The notes: generated by a model not told the origin, from the sequence alone. 64,000 bases of DNA from Klebsormidium nitens (GCA_000708835.1 DF237080.1:116991-180990), one strand, 5' to 3'; positions 1 through 12,989 are shown, counted from the stretch's first letter. Numbers and translations are program-made.

Positions 1-375
1 GCAGAAGCGGTGCTGTTCATGCGGCAGCATCGTGAAACCTTCAATTGGAGAAAATCAAAACCCTAAACCCCGATACGTTCAGCTATAGAATCCTAAATCG
101 TTGAATTCCCCTCAAGTCGCTTTGGATGGACGCGGAGGCGCCGCTGTACACGAGCGGCAGCACAAAGGAGCCCTTGCTTTTCCAGAAAAAGGGAACCCCG
201 AATCGTCCAAGAATTCATTTGGAGAAGCCCTCGACCCTCCTCAAACAAACCGTTCCAGGTCGTTTGGATGGACGCGGAGGCGCCGCTGTCATGCTGTACA
301 CGAGCGGGAGCACGGGGAATAAAAAATTGTTGGAAAAGATGTCCTGTGGAAACCCTAATTTTTCGTTTTCTTCAG
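1..375 (+). repeat. Decayed tandem copies of the ACS exon 5' edge
   Basis: The intron before the exon at 376 holds copies of that exon's first ~50 bases together with flanking intron. The genuine edge reads TTTGGATGGATGCGGAGGC at 380. A near-identical copy begins at 263 and another at 121, each running into CTGTACACGAGCGG-type sequence before diverging; a weaker fragment with GCTGTTCATG lies at 1-30. The spacing is about 142 and 117 bp. Copies at 121 and 263 carry small deletions, and only the copy at 376 continues into the rest of the conserved AMP-binding exon, so it is taken as the real one. Confidence 0.85.
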
Positions 376-3300
376 GTTGTTTGGATGGATGCGGAGGCAC
401 CGCTGTTCATGCTGTACACGAGTGGGAGCACGGGCACGCCGAAGGGCGTGCAGCACACGACGGCGGGGTACATGGTTGGCGCAGCGACCACGTTCAAGTA
501 CATCTTCGACTATCATGACGACGACGTCTACTGGTGAGAGGGACCACTCTTTGCGCCACAAGATGATTATGAAACTTTCGCAGTCTCTTTCTTCTATCGT
601 ATCCCTGTTGTTAGTAGTCACATGCTGCGCGTCCAGTCGCCCCCATTGTCCACCTGTTCCAATGGGTGCGGCGCGACCGTCGGCCTGCATGAAAGGCTAA
701 CTCATCGTCTATCGTTCGGCCCCTCTCTCCCCGCTGCTACGCATCGGTTCTGATTACAATACGCTACAATTTTCCTTTTCAAACCTACTTTCCAGGTTGC
801 TGGTTTCTGCTGATTGGATTTCGTTCTTTGCCCACCCCTCCATCTTCATCCGCAGAATCTCTGATCAGTTGCCAGCCCTTAGCGCTGCCACCTCTCACCT
901 ACTGTCTTTGCCACGTGTCCAGGTGCACTGCCGACTGCGGCTGGATCACCGGCCACTCGTACATGACCTACGGGCCGCTCCTGAATGGCGCCACGTGTGT
1001 CGTGTTTGAGGGCATTCCCACGCACCCGGATGCTGGGCGATCCTGGGAGATCGTTGACAAGTGAGGTCCAAGCCGGTCGACTGATTCTGTATGGTACACT
1101 GTGCATCGACCATCTCAATATAAAGTCAAGAATATCGGCGTGAGTGCCTGTTCACACTTATTTAGAACGCGTCACGCTAGTCGCGACTTTGGTGTCCGAT
1201 ATCTGCGATTACTTGTACCTGCAGGCGCTGGGACTTCGGCCTCAGCCTGTTCATGGAAAGAGGTTTGCTTGTCTGCCTGGAACGACCGGGATCGGATAGG
1301 AACGCTCTCAGCGTTGCTAATGTCGCGCGCAGTTGTCGGTTTGAAAGTCCTGAAGATTCACAACTCCTATTTACAGGTACAAAGTGACAGTCTTCTACAC
1401 AGCCCCGACTGCCATCAGAGCGCTCATGAGATGCGGCGATGAGGTGAGGTTCTTGAAAAGCCTTTCCGACGCTCAGCCGTTTGCAACCGAAGTCCGTCCG
1501 GTCAAAGAACGAAACTTTGGTTTTCTGCGTGCACTCTTCTGCGGTTTGACGTTTTGTTCACGAGAGGCCTACTTTCGAGTCAAAGCCCACGAGGAGCCGC
1601 TGACTTGGTCGTACTTTAAAATAGACGGAGGCGCGTCCTGTTCAGCTCCCCAGGTCTACTAGCACAAACTCTACTCAAGAGAATGCAAGACACCAGCCAA
1701 CGTATGAACATTCGCTAAAGTTGACTGGCTGGTTGGATTCCACACAAGGATCCGCCCTTCGAGCATTTTCGTCATTATACGTGACAGCTGGGATTGTACT
1801 GTCCTACAAAGCGCCAGATGCTTTGGGCTTCTGCGCAGCAGGGCCGTTTAAATTATGCATCATTGATTGGGTCATTTTAAGAAGAAGAGCGCACTATGTC
1901 TCTGCACTCTCTCCACCCACAGCCTTCGGCACCTCCTGCTGAAACACTTTCAGAATCGAGAGGAGAAAGCCGCTCTTCTTGAATCATCGACAGCAGATTG
2001 CGTTCAATCAAACAGTCCTGGGCACTTCAACCAGAAACTCTAACACAAGGCATGACTCGCTCCGCACCCGCACCACTTTTACCTCCCAGCTACGGGTGCT
2101 TAGTTCACTGCAACCTGCCCTTGATTCAGGCAACTTGTTAGGCATTCTAAAAGCAGGAAAGTTACCATTCGGAAATCCAGGATCACCGGAGTAATGCACG
2201 AGAAGCTAACATCCGTCTTGTCTCTCTCGTGCAGTTCCCAGAGAAGCACAGCCTGGCGTCGCTCCGGTTGCTGGGCAGTGTGGGTGAGCCCATCAACCCC
2301 GAGGCCTGGCGCTGGTATCACTCCGCAATTGGCCACGGCAAGTGCCCGATCGTCGACACGTGGTGGCAGACTGAGACGGGAGGCATCATGGTGAGCCGTC
2401 TTTTCTCGTGCCATCAATCTAGGGAAGTGCTTCTGTCTACTTTTGTAGAGGGGTCGGATGCGTTTTTGAGTTTGATCTCGATGGGGGCTCGCTCCTGCTC
2501 GGCTGCGCTGCGGAGTCGCATTGGTGCAGGAACGTTGTCAGCGTCGGTTGGGTCGTGCGGTGCTCAGAAAGGTGGCGCCACCAACAGTTGCTGCTTGTCG
2601 TTCAGAAGGTAGAGCCCAATCCATCGACTTTGAAACGCCTTTTCTGTTTGTGCGCAATGGCCCTGAGGTTGCTGCTGGGGCTGTTCAGAAAGGCAACTGC
2701 GAAACATCGAGAATTATGCTGTGGCACGCTTGACGCATGCAGTTGTGCCACGTGTCTCGCAGATTACGCCGCTGCCCGGTGCCTGGCCGCTCAAGCCCGG
2801 TTCCGCAACGCTCCCCTTCTTTGGAGTGCAGCCTGCTATTGTCGACGAGCACGGGAACGAGCTAGAGGTAAGAAGCGGCGAAGCTTTCACCAGGTTTGTG
2901 ATTTGTCTGCTTCGCGAGCTTTTTGATAGAAAGTATCAAGATTGACCTAGCGGTAAAGCTCGACCGATTGACTGCAACTCTCAATCTTTGAGAACCGGAC
3001 GCCTCGATCTCTGGTAGAGTCAACCTTCAAACTTCGATTGAGGAGTCAACGCCTTTTGATAGCCTTAGAAGGTTGGAAAATTTAAGACGTCTCGCGACAT
3101 GCTCTTCGGTCCTGTCCTGGAGTTGGGGCCTGAACAACCGATTCGTCCACGAAAGCTTTATAGACGACACGTGGCGCCATCACTCCATCAGAGCCGTCCA
3201 TTTGTGTCCGCAGGGCGTGTGCAACGGCTACCTGTGCATCAAGCGCGCGTGGCCCAGCTGCATGCGGACCGTCCGAAACGACCACGCGCGGTTTGAGGCG

Positions 3301-6300
3301 ACCTACTTCCAGGCGTACAAGGTGCGGAGGTCGCCTAGCCAGAAGTCTTTGTTTTGTACCGGAAGCAACGGTTTCTTTGGGTCCGGGACTAACGGTTGGC
3401 TAGCACACGGACCTTTGCGTCCGACCGTTTTGTGGACCATTGTCTCTGTGAGAACCGGTGGAAGGAGACCCCGGACTGCGGTTTCCAGTCCCAGACACCC
3501 CCACCGCTTGGTACTTGATGCGCGCGTGACGGGTGTGCAGTACTATGTCAATGACTCACGGCAGTCTGGCCGTCAGTGCGATTACCGCGACCTTTGTACA
3601 GGCTGAAGGCCGCTATGCTTGGTCGCCAGCAAGCCGCCATCTCAAAACTCACAGGTGGTGACGTTACAAGACCTCTTTTGCTCGCGCACAGAGTACCAAG
3701 CGGTGTGGGGGTCCCGGAGTGCAAACTGCAGTCCTCGTTCTCTTCCACCGGTTCTGCGAGCTTACAGCTCGGGGTTTTTCTCTTGTCATCCATTCGCTTT
3801 TCTCCCCTCTCGTTCCGCAAACCACGAAGCCACATTGGTCGAATGCCATACGCGCTCGATAATGAGCATACAATACGAGAGCGCTGAAGGACCTGACGGT
3901 GCGCATCGGTTCGCAGGGTTACTATTTCACAGGTGACGGCTGTCGGCGAGACGAGGACGGCTACTACTGGCTCACGGGCCGGGTCGATGACGTCATCAAC
4001 GTCAGGTGACTCCCTGGTCGTGACTGATCGTTCTGTTGCCTTTTCTCCCTCAGCAAAGAACAGCCGGGGACGGAACGGAATGCGTCTTTGGGATCGGTGT
4101 CAAGAGAGTCGGAAAGCGACGAGCAGCGGGATACACTCTACAAGCGTGCTTGACAGCCGAGTAGCCGCAAGTGGAGAAAAAGGTTGTTTTGTTGTCATCG
4201 AGTGATTGATTCCCGGACGACGTTCTGAATTGGGTCGCATCTGCTGACGTGGCGGCCCCATTCGGATAGACGGCAACTGAAACCAAGTATCAGAGTCCGA
4301 GCAATTCTGGAGTTCGCGCCCTCTCCCGGCATTGTCAAACCTTATTAAAGTCCAAGTGGCTTGTGCGGTCTCACAAGCAAGGTATTGAATGGTGTGAACG
4401 CCCTCCTGAAGCAAAAGAATTGCTTACAGCCTATTTACACCGTCTTCGTTTGCAGTGGGCACCGGATTGGGACGGCAGAGGTAGAGAGCGCGCTGGTAGC
4501 ACATGACATCTGTGCCGAGGTGAAATGTTTTGCATATCGCCTCAAATTTGATTTCTCATTCCCAGATTATAAAGCGTAGATATTACGCTTACCTCACTCC
4601 TCCTCTTTGGTTCGCTCTGCCTTTGTCAAGCTTGTCTTGATTTGAAGAGCGATGTGCCGGACTTCTCCCCTGATGCATCCAAACTGGCTTTAAAATGTCC
4701 TTTGGTTTCCAGAATTGCTCTCTTGAGTGGAACCAAAACCTCGTGTCCGTTGCGCAGGCTGCCGTGGTTGGTTACGAGCACCCTATCAAGGGGCAAGGGA
4801 TCTACGCTTTTGTCAGCCTGATGGAAGGGTAAGCTTGCTTCACTCGTTAAATCCTTTCCTTATCTGTAAGGTTACCCACTGTGAATCGAATATGATGCAG
4901 CTTTCTTTAAGCAAAGCAAGTGGTAAATCCTTTCTCTCCCGCTGCTTACCAGCCGCAACCCACCTTGATTCATTTCACTTACTTCCGTAACATCTTTATA
5001 TCAGACATTCGCTTACGTCCCCAGCGTTTTGCCTTTTCATAAACTGCACGTCCTCTCCGAGTCTTCCGCCTCATTCTTCGAACCGTTATTCAAACACTGC
5101 CTGGCCGCTTGTTTCTGGCGGCATCAAATCTCAGCCAACCTGAACCCTTCGTTCTGGTGCCACGTGGACAGCGTACAGCCGTCCGAGCAGGTTCGGACGG
5201 CACTAAAGGCCGCCGTCCGGCAGCACATCGGCGCGTTCGCGACGCCTGACGTCATCCACTGGGCGCCCGGCCTGCCCAAGACGGTACGTCATCCCGCCAT
5301 CCGCTGGCAATCGACCTTTTGCCGCTTGAACTGTTCCGATCGTTTCATTCATTTTGTCAGCATCCATGTTCCTCTCCTGTTCGAAGACTTATTACGCTTG
5401 AATTAGATTCCGGCTCTGTTCTGCGATGCGCTTGGTATGCGTTTTGCTCCTTATCCATCTCCGCTCGTGTGACTCATCTGGCCTTCGAGTCGAGCAGAAA
5501 CGTCTGCCAAGGTAGGAGCGGCTCGCTTTATAAGCTGTTTTGAAAGCAGGAACTTACTTTATTTTAGGACGCTGTCTGTCACGTTACCACGAGAGCCGTC
5601 CAGATTATAACAAAGATGCGTTCGAAGCTGTCGCCAATATCTTTGTTGACATGTACAGTGTGTGTCTGAGCTGCGCTCTGTTGAGCTTTTACCCCAACAT
5701 ACCTGACGCGTATAATCAGACTGACTTTGAAAACGGGATTCAATTTCCAACGCCGACTTTCTGTACAACTGGAGAGGACGATCTTAGAAGGAAGGAAGAA
5801 AAGACCCACACAGTACGCTCCGTCTCAAAGGCTTCTGGAAGGCGCCGACGATCCAGCTTACGCGTACAGTGGAACTCACATACTCGTCCAGTCACCCAAA
5901 ATTTTGGTAATGTTTACAACGTCAGTTGTATAACTTCATCTGAGCAGCTTTGGCGGTTTTGACGCCCCTCGCTTGTCTGCGCTGCAGCGGTCTGGCAAGA
6001 TCATGCGGCGCATCCTACGCAAGATTGCGTCCGGGGAGCTGGACGCTTTGGGTGAGCTATCTCGTCGATTCGTCTACGCTTTCCCACTCCTGACACTGCT
6101 TCTTCTCTTTTGCTTTTCGTTTTCATCCTCTTTTGCATCTCATCTGAGCCCACCGGTGTCCCTGGCGACTGAGAATGAGAATTCGTTGACGCATGACCAA
6201 TGCCTGACCACTCAGAAGATGGCCTTTGACAACGACAAACGAACGGTTCTTCGGTTCGGAAAGCCGTCAGACAAATTAAGGTCTAAGGGAAGGGTTAGTT

Positions 6301-6405
6301 GCCACAGTAACCTGTGTTGATTGCTCGTGCCTTACTGCAGGTGACATCAGCACGCTGGCGGACCCAAGTGTGGTCGAGGTCTTGGTCAAGAACAAGGGGT
6401 TGTGA
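376..6405 (+). CDS. ACS: Acetyl-CoA synthetase (AMP-forming), 3' part, 12 exons
   Basis: Activates acetate with ATP and CoA to acetyl-CoA through acetyl-AMP; in plants it is usually plastidial or peroxisomal. Exons: 376-533, 923-1060, 1377-1443, 2235-2390, 2763-2867, 3214-3321, 3917-4005, 4456-4519, 4758-4828, 5172-5283, 5988-6051, 6341-6405. All junctions are GT-AG and in phase, giving 398 residues plus stop. Visible family motifs, in order: the AMP-binding loop [47 protein letters not shown], the hinge region [15 protein letters not shown], and the C-terminal [13 protein letters not shown], whose first lysine is the catalytic, acetylation-regulated one. Homologues are about 650-700 residues, so roughly the first 40% lies left of the window. 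The C-terminus KNKGL is not a typical PTS1 peroxisomal signal. The stop codon sits inside a GTGAGC donor-like sequence. Confidence 0.95.
3450..3756. mobile_element. Fold-back (MITE-like) element, copy 1, in an ACS intron
   Basis: Two arms of about 80 bp, 3450-3530 and 3681-3756, are inverted copies of each other. Both start AGAACCGGTGGAAG and end near CCGCTTGGTACT and GCGCG. The same arm sequence occurs as an inverted pair at 9806-10166. The 150-bp centre shows no coding potential. No clear target-site duplication is seen, so the exact ends are uncertain. It lies wholly inside the ACS intron between 3322 and 3916. Confidence 0.75.
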
Positions 6406-8557
6406 GCCTCGCGCATAGGCGTTAGGAGAATCTGCGTTGCCTTAGTGTAGGATCAGGGACTTCAACAGGTTCAAGAAGATGTAGGCAGCCGTGACTCCAG
6501 CTACATGTTGGCGGCCGGGCAAAAGTAGGCTTTCTTGTTTAGCGTTTCACGAGTGAGCACAAGTAGATACCTCCGAAGTTAGGCGGGAGAGATAAGAACG
6601 ACCGGGCATAACCAGGTCGCTTTTCGTAATCATAAAGTTCGCCGATGTCTGAGCGTGGAGGGATTTGGCTAAGCGGAACAGTGAGTGAGTTTCATAAACC
6701 ATATTTTGTGCACAGAGACCAGTTGGCCCCGAGCAGAGTGACCGAAATTCCATCGTTTTGCCAGCTGTCTGACTAAGCCGAGCCTCAAAGGCCTGGTATT
6801 GCCAATGTCGACAAAAGGTGAGAATCCAGTGCCCGCAACAGTAGGCTCGCGGCGAATTACGCATCATGTACGTGCCGCCGCGCTGCTTCGAATTGCAGGC
6901 CGGGCGGCATGGCCCGGGCAGCCGGCCCCGACCAGGCCGGGGCACGGCTAGCGCTTATACGTATGCATCTGATCACTCAGTGCCTTCGTATGTTCAATCC
7001 TGAAGCAGATGCTTTTAATTTCATTCAATTTAATGATGAACAACTACTGATACTACAGCTGATGCATGGTAGCTACTCAGTACGCGTGTAGAAGCCATAT
7101 GACAATTGTCACTCTGGATGAGTATAAGCAACCGTCCACTCATGTTGATCAGTAAGATCGTAAGCAGTCTAAGTTGTATACATTCGTATATGATGCAAGT
7201 GAACCGTGCACCGGCGCTCAGCTAGCGCAGCCGCGGCAATGATGGCATGTCATGTGCCACCTGGCATTGACCATGCAGTCCTATGCAAGCCTGCACCTGG
7301 TTCGCGGCGCGTTAAACTCGAAAGAATTGAGACGTACGTACGTACATATAAGGTTTGGTGCCGCACTCACTAGCTGGCGGCCCGCATGAATTCTGCCCCA
7401 GATCGAACATAAGTTGAAGTACGCAATTGTCCGTAGATCGCTTTTTCCTCTCTAAAACCGACAGGTCCGCGGCCGCCTCGCGCCACGCGGCGCACCTGAT
7501 TGTGACGGGCATGTCAGATTGTCTATGATAGATCTCAGACCGCTATAAGATCAGCCTCGCCGGGCACTGTGACCGGCCCGGCCCGGCGGCCACGTTGCAT
7601 GTACACTTAACGAGCTAGCTAGCCGCCGTGCCATGAAAGCATCCAAATCATTGAGCCTGGCATCATCGATCTTATACAGGATTGACCATTCCGGACATCC
7701 GACTATCCTATCATTGCAGAACTGCATTTCCGTATACGTTGTTCGATGCAACAATTCGGCGTCACGCGATCATTCATGATTCGGGTCGATAACAACGTAC
7801 TTAGCGAGCGGTATGTGATAGATACTTTGTGGGGCAATCGTGCACTAACCTAACATGCTATGGGCCCCAAACGCGGTGCCAGGACGTACCTACACTACGT
7901 GATGCATATGAATCTTATGGCCTCAGGCATTCGCCTCTGTCCAACTGCAGCTGCACGGCACGTGTAAATTTAGACGACTAGGCGTTGAGGGTCTAATGGT
8001 TTTCTATATGGTCCTTATGCAGCGGCTGAATCCTGTGGCACCCCTATTTCGAGGCGAACAAAGAAGCACGGTCGAATTGCTGTGACGAAAGACCGTCTGC
8101 GCTGCGTTCTACTGAGCTCAAGGCGCTGCGACATTGCTGAAGCGACCTAGCTAGATCATACTCTCGCCAGCAGCACTATCCTGTGTGTTGAGTCATCTGC
8201 CTGGCTTACAGAGGCGTTTACGGATCTAAGCTACGTAGTGTACATGGAAGGTCGACTGCGCAGCAAACCGCGAAGGCCTCTACTTACGACCTGACGAGAT
8301 AAATAGGATCTTTGCTGCGCACCCTTTGACGATCTCGACTGACCAGCGCCAACCTGGCCATGTCCGGACAAAGTCCGCCAAACGCATCCACCCATGCCGT
8401 TACCCCAGTTACTGGAGATCAAAACGCCCATTTCTGCCCGCCTCTCAACTTCCGTTGAAGGGTCCCCTTTCCCTTAACAACCCCCAATACAATGCTTAGC
8501 CCCAACATCTCAACTCCAGCACAGCTCAACGCGGCTACTTCTTCACAGCCCGTGCTT
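6406..8557. other. Intergenic, no gene recognised
   Basis: This lies between the convergent 3' ends of the ACS gene (+) and the GT77 gene (-). Only short open frames without recognisable motifs are present. The stretch from about 6900 to 8200 is rich in short palindromes and stop codons in all frames. Nothing further can be supported. Confidence 0.6.
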
Positions 8558-11500
8558 TTACAACTGCTTGACGAACCAGATCCCCAAGTTCTGGAACCGT
8601 TGCCGCTTGACATCGTGCCCGACGATCCAGTTGTTGTGCACCAGCGCGGCCTCGTCCCCGAACGCGTCCCGCCAGTAGTCGTCCGCAAAGTAAAGGCAGC
8701 CGGCGGGGAACTGCCGCTGCGGCAAGATGCCCACCTTGAGGTCCTTCAGCATGTTGAGGGCCTTGTTGAAGAACGGTTGGTCCTGCGGTGGGGAATCAAC
8801 TTAAAGAAGGACTCAGCAATTTATGACTGATGTCACACGTGATTGTCCTTTGATAGCTCTGTGTCCGTATGTAAGACAAGGTTGGTCATGTGCAACAAAG
8901 CGCAATCTCGGTCCCAAACCCCACGTCGGTCGAGTATCGCAAACACATACCCCCAAAGTGTTCGGTTCTTACGTTTGTAGACCTTCTGGAAGAAAGAGAA
9001 ATCCTGAGGACGTTAGGATAGGCAACTTTGAGAGCCTGGTCGGCAGACAGCCGCTCACTAAGAAGTGGCATGTGTGGGGCTGGCCGTCTAGACCGACCGC
9101 AGGGGAACAATAGAGAAGCTATGCCAAGTTCCTTATAGGAGAGCGCACCAATGCGCACTTCGTCAAAGGAAAAGGCAAAACGCGGTAACTGCTACTTCTC
9201 GGCCGTTCAACGTCCGCCCTCTCTCGAGGCTATCTAACGGAAGGCCAGACGAACGATTAGAGCCAAGCCTTCATATTCTCCGTCACCGAGGGTCTGCGCA
9301 CGATAACCTGTAAACCAGCTCAGTCAAGCGTTGCCCACCTGGATGGGAGGCTTCCAATCCTTGAGGCTCATTAGCCCTGCCCACGTATCTAACAGCTGGT
9401 ACGACTGTGCCGTCGGTCGCATGTAGAGGAGACAGCTGCAGGATACAGTACGAGAAACGTTCACAAGGGTCCGTAACAACGGGGAGGTTGTTTCCACCGT
9501 GTAAAGCAGGGGAAGACGTCTCTGATTACGTAGCTTAGGCAATCCCACAATAACCCTGTTGCGTCAAATTTGACAGGTGCAGGCAATTTAAACTGCACCT
9601 GAATTGCCTAGGTACAGGTAATTTAACGTGGTAGGCAACGATAGCAGATAACCAAGCCGCACCTTACAGCGCTTGCAAGTCGGACCCGTCAAGTTAGTGT
9701 ACAAGATTAGACGCCCAATGGAGCATCAAAGAGAAACGACGTACACGAGCTGGTGTTGCTCGAGGCACCCCACCGGCCTCCATAACACGAGATTCTTGAA
9801 GCTGACAGAACCCGTGGAAGGAGAACGTGGGCTCCAGTTTCTATGCTCGACCCCCACACTGGTTGGTATCCCTATGCGCGAGCAGCGGGAGGCTAGGCCG
9901 CCGCGGCACTTGCCACATGAGTTGTGACTCAAGCGCAACCGATGGTAACGTAACCTTGTTTACCTGCTCTCGACCGGCCGATTGGATCCGAACCGAGGGT
10001 TCAAATAGAAGGTACATAGACATAGTTCCGCGTCCCCGGGCATGGGACCAAGAGACCGGGTGATGTTGATTGTAACCGATCATTACAGTCGCGCACGCAC
10101 GGGGTACCAAGCAGTTTGGGGGTCCAGAATGAAAACTGGAGTCCACGTTCCCCTTCCATGGGTTCTGACAACTCATTTCAGATGTCCAAGGGACGACATG
10201 AGCACAGTACAACGCCTTCACCTGTAGATGTTCAAGGACCGCGCGAGAGACGCGATCCAGGAGGAGCTTTTTCGAACATCAAATACAGCCAAGAATCCCG
10301 TATCGTGGAAGCAGACGTGCAAACTTTCCGACATCAACCTAAAATGAAAAGAAGTTTCACACCGCCCTCACCTGCAGATGTTGGGATGGTAATGCGACGG
10401 GAACCGCCGGTCCTTCTGCAGCGGGTGCACCGCCTCGAGCCCCGTGTCGTCCGTCCAATCGTCGTTCACCCACACATCGAAATCCCCCGTGAACGCCGTA
10501 AACGGGTTCTTCAACCACACCATATCCAGGTCGTTATACAGCACGTTTACGCCGAGTCGGAGCACCGCGCGCAAATAGTCCGGCCGGCGCTCGGTCATGA
10601 GGAAGAAGCCGAGCGAGCCGAAGTCATGCGCGGACTCGCCGGCGCGCGGGATCGAGCTGTAGTTGTACATAATGACGTGGCCCGGCCAGCGCGCGTCGAT
10701 GTGGTCAAAGGCTTCTTGGTCCTCGGCGAAGAGGAGCACGCGGTCTCCAAACCCTTGCCGGCTGCATACGGATGGAATTTGGGACTGAGCAAACTCGCAA
10801 ACCAACATTCGACTTTATGAAAAGGAAGGGATGCGCTTTGACATGGAAAGACGGGCGCACGATGCCAAACACGTTGAGGCTGCATACGGACACTGTGGGC
10901 TGAATATACGAAGAAAAATTTTGGACTAAAGAACAGATGTTTGACCGGTTATGAAGAGAAAAGAAGCTTCAGTAGGCATGACAAGTGCAGAAACTGCGAA
11001 AGGCTTTCCGGCTGCAAGGACAGGGTGCGAGCTGATCAGAGGAAGGGGCGGAATCTGAGCCTGACAAAAGATACCGGACTATCAGAGAAAGAAGCACGAT
11101 CAGCTCAGGAAATATTGGGAAAGCGCTTAGGTGTCAAAACATTGCCGTCAGCACCAAAGCGTGAGGATTGATCATAAGGAAGAACAACAAGTTTGGATGA
11201 GTCCAGAAAGAGGGTATTGCCCAGATGGGGAAAGTCAACAGTCGCCAGCTGCACAAAGTGGGGGTTGGTGCTCAGCAAAAGAAAAACTTGAGTTTTAACG
11301 GGTCTTGCTATAGTTCCATTTTCCGTTCCCTTTCCGAAGACGGGTGCTTTTGAAGAGCACTGCGTCTAACACAAAAAAAAGCGTTGAAATCTGACAAAAT
11401 AAGGCTCCAACCGTCACACAGTGCAGGCCGCATCAGAAAGGGGACGCTATTGCCAAGGCGTGCCACATTACTGCTAGCATCCCAACGGCAACGGGATCAG

Positions 11501-12391
11501 CCAATCTAATCAGTTTTTCAGTTTTTTGCAGAGTCATCTGCAGAAGCAGAGCTTTGCGATTGATTCCAATCGGTGAACTGCTCACTCCCTCATGTAGTCA
11601 ATCCAAGCATATGTGTGTGCAAAATAACTCTCTATATAGCAGATCAACAAAATAGTCCTTGAATTGCATACCAGAGCTGGAATGCTTGCATTTGCTCGCC
11701 TCAGAGATATTGCATAGGTGCTTCTCCAGAAATTCAAAGTTGCTACTAACCCGGAGGATGGTGCCACATAGTGCACCACAACTGAGTCTATGGGTCAACA
11801 CCTTCACTGTGTTCTGGTCAATAGGTGGTTTAAAACGAATCGGTGTAGCAGGAGCTCAGCGCGACGATGATCCACAGATACATCGATCCTTATTGGCCAC
11901 ATTACGAGGTTTGGCCTTATCAGGCGCCTATCAGCTGCAGTCCAGAGCTAGGGCTCTTCACCTGAAAGCTCTCAATCAGATTCTGAAAGGAGAGCATGCC
12001 ACTAACTCTCTCCAACAATTCTTAAGAACAGTTACACTTTTGGAGCGAGCTCAAACTTGCCGCCACCACCAAAGTCGTCAAAATCTGATGATTCTAGAGC
12101 CAAGCCTCACCTGATGCTGATCATCCAGTTCTCAGCAAAGTCCAGATATCCCGAGTTCACAAGTGACACAATGATCGTGTTGTCCACAGCAATCGCCGCC
12201 ACCGCTTCCGCTAGCGGGCGGTCCGTGTCGCTTATCCCCTTGTTCCATCTGAGCATCCCCTCGTCAGCTCTGCGAACGTCAGACCTGAATCCTATTGACG
12301 GTAGCATAAGGTATACAAGCAACACGACAGAAGCCGCGTTGATTGCCACAGCAGAGCCTGAGCGGAACGTGTTCAAGTGGTTGGTCCACAT
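8558..12391 (-). CDS. GT77-family glycosyltransferase (nucleotide-diphospho-sugar transferase), type II membrane protein
   Basis: Exons on the minus strand: 12391-12111, 10761-10372, 9435-9339, 8782-8558; all GT-AG, in phase, 330 residues. The N-terminus has a short cytosolic tail and one membrane anchor (AINAASVVLLVYLMLPSIGF, about residues 15-35), as in Golgi type II enzymes. Family landmarks follow: SLVNSGYLDFAENW, LLFAEDQEAF, the metal and nucleotide-sugar DxD site in LYNDLDMVWLKNP, then DQPFFNKALN and the C-terminal HNNWIVG block typical of plant GT77 (the RGXT, RRA and XEG113 group). Family members transfer pentoses to cell-wall glycoproteins or pectin; the exact sugar cannot be read from sequence. 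The ATG at 12391 is the first in frame after an upstream stop. The third intron holds a fold-back element and a copy of the exon 2 donor edge. Confidence 0.88.
9806..10166. mobile_element. Fold-back (MITE-like) element, copy 2, in a GT77 intron
   Basis: The left arm (about 9806-9886) and the right arm (about 10089-10166) are inverted copies sharing CAGAACCC, TGGAAGG, GAACGTGG and CTCCAGTTT, then a GACCCCC block, TTGGTA and a GCGCG-rich inner end. The arms match those of the element at 3450-3756, making this a dispersed family. The centre (about 200 bp) is unrelated between the two copies and shows no gene. The outer similarity may extend about 10 bp further (GCTGACAGAACC). Confidence 0.78.
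10196..10240 (-). repeat. Copy of the GT77 exon 2 donor edge in the following intron
   Basis: On the minus strand, the exon 2 end and donor CAACATCTGCAG|GTGAGG (around 10372) is matched exactly 150 bp downstream by GAACATCTACAG|GTGAAGG (around 10222), with similarity continuing on the intron side. The copy is decayed and not used in the gene model. Confidence 0.6.
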
Positions 12392-12989
12392 CTTTGACAC
12401 GGTCCAAAGGTGTCAAACCCTATTGTGCACGACAGCTCAAAGCATGCTGCCTCTCTGCTACCTGGATCCACTTTGCCTCAACTCAAACAAGCCCAATCTT
12501 CAAACAACAGTCTTCATGTAGAGTCATGCGCACTTAAGGCATGATAGCTTTACCCCTTTCCGCCGCTTCACCATCATGGCTACTCTCTCGCAAGGGGTTT
12601 ACACTTGTCCAGTCGCTACTTGGATTAGCAAAAATGACACAATCCAAGCAATAGCAAGCTGACTGCAGCAGGATCCAGCCCTTGCTGCTGAGCTGCGGCT
12701 CGGCTGAAAGCTTCCAAAGAAGGGGATAGAAGACCGATCGAAATTTGTGAACCTTTCTTTGTGAGCACTCCTCCGGCAAAGGCTCAAATCATTCATTCCC
12801 CAAGCTGCAACTCATGCAAGCCGTATCAATTCGGTCAAGCCTAATAGGTGCCACCTGACGGCCGCTTGCTTATCCAACGGAGCAACTGGAGTTTGAGGTT
12901 CAGAGCCTAGCGCTCTCATCTGACGGCTCAGAACATTGTATCTCGTGTTGATTGAATTGAGCAACTGCTAGCATAGGTATGTTACTGTA

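Noticed and set aside
10116-10820. 234-codon open frame (+) covering the GT77 exon 2 region
   Set aside because: Antisense to a conserved exon with DxD and family motifs; shadow frame.
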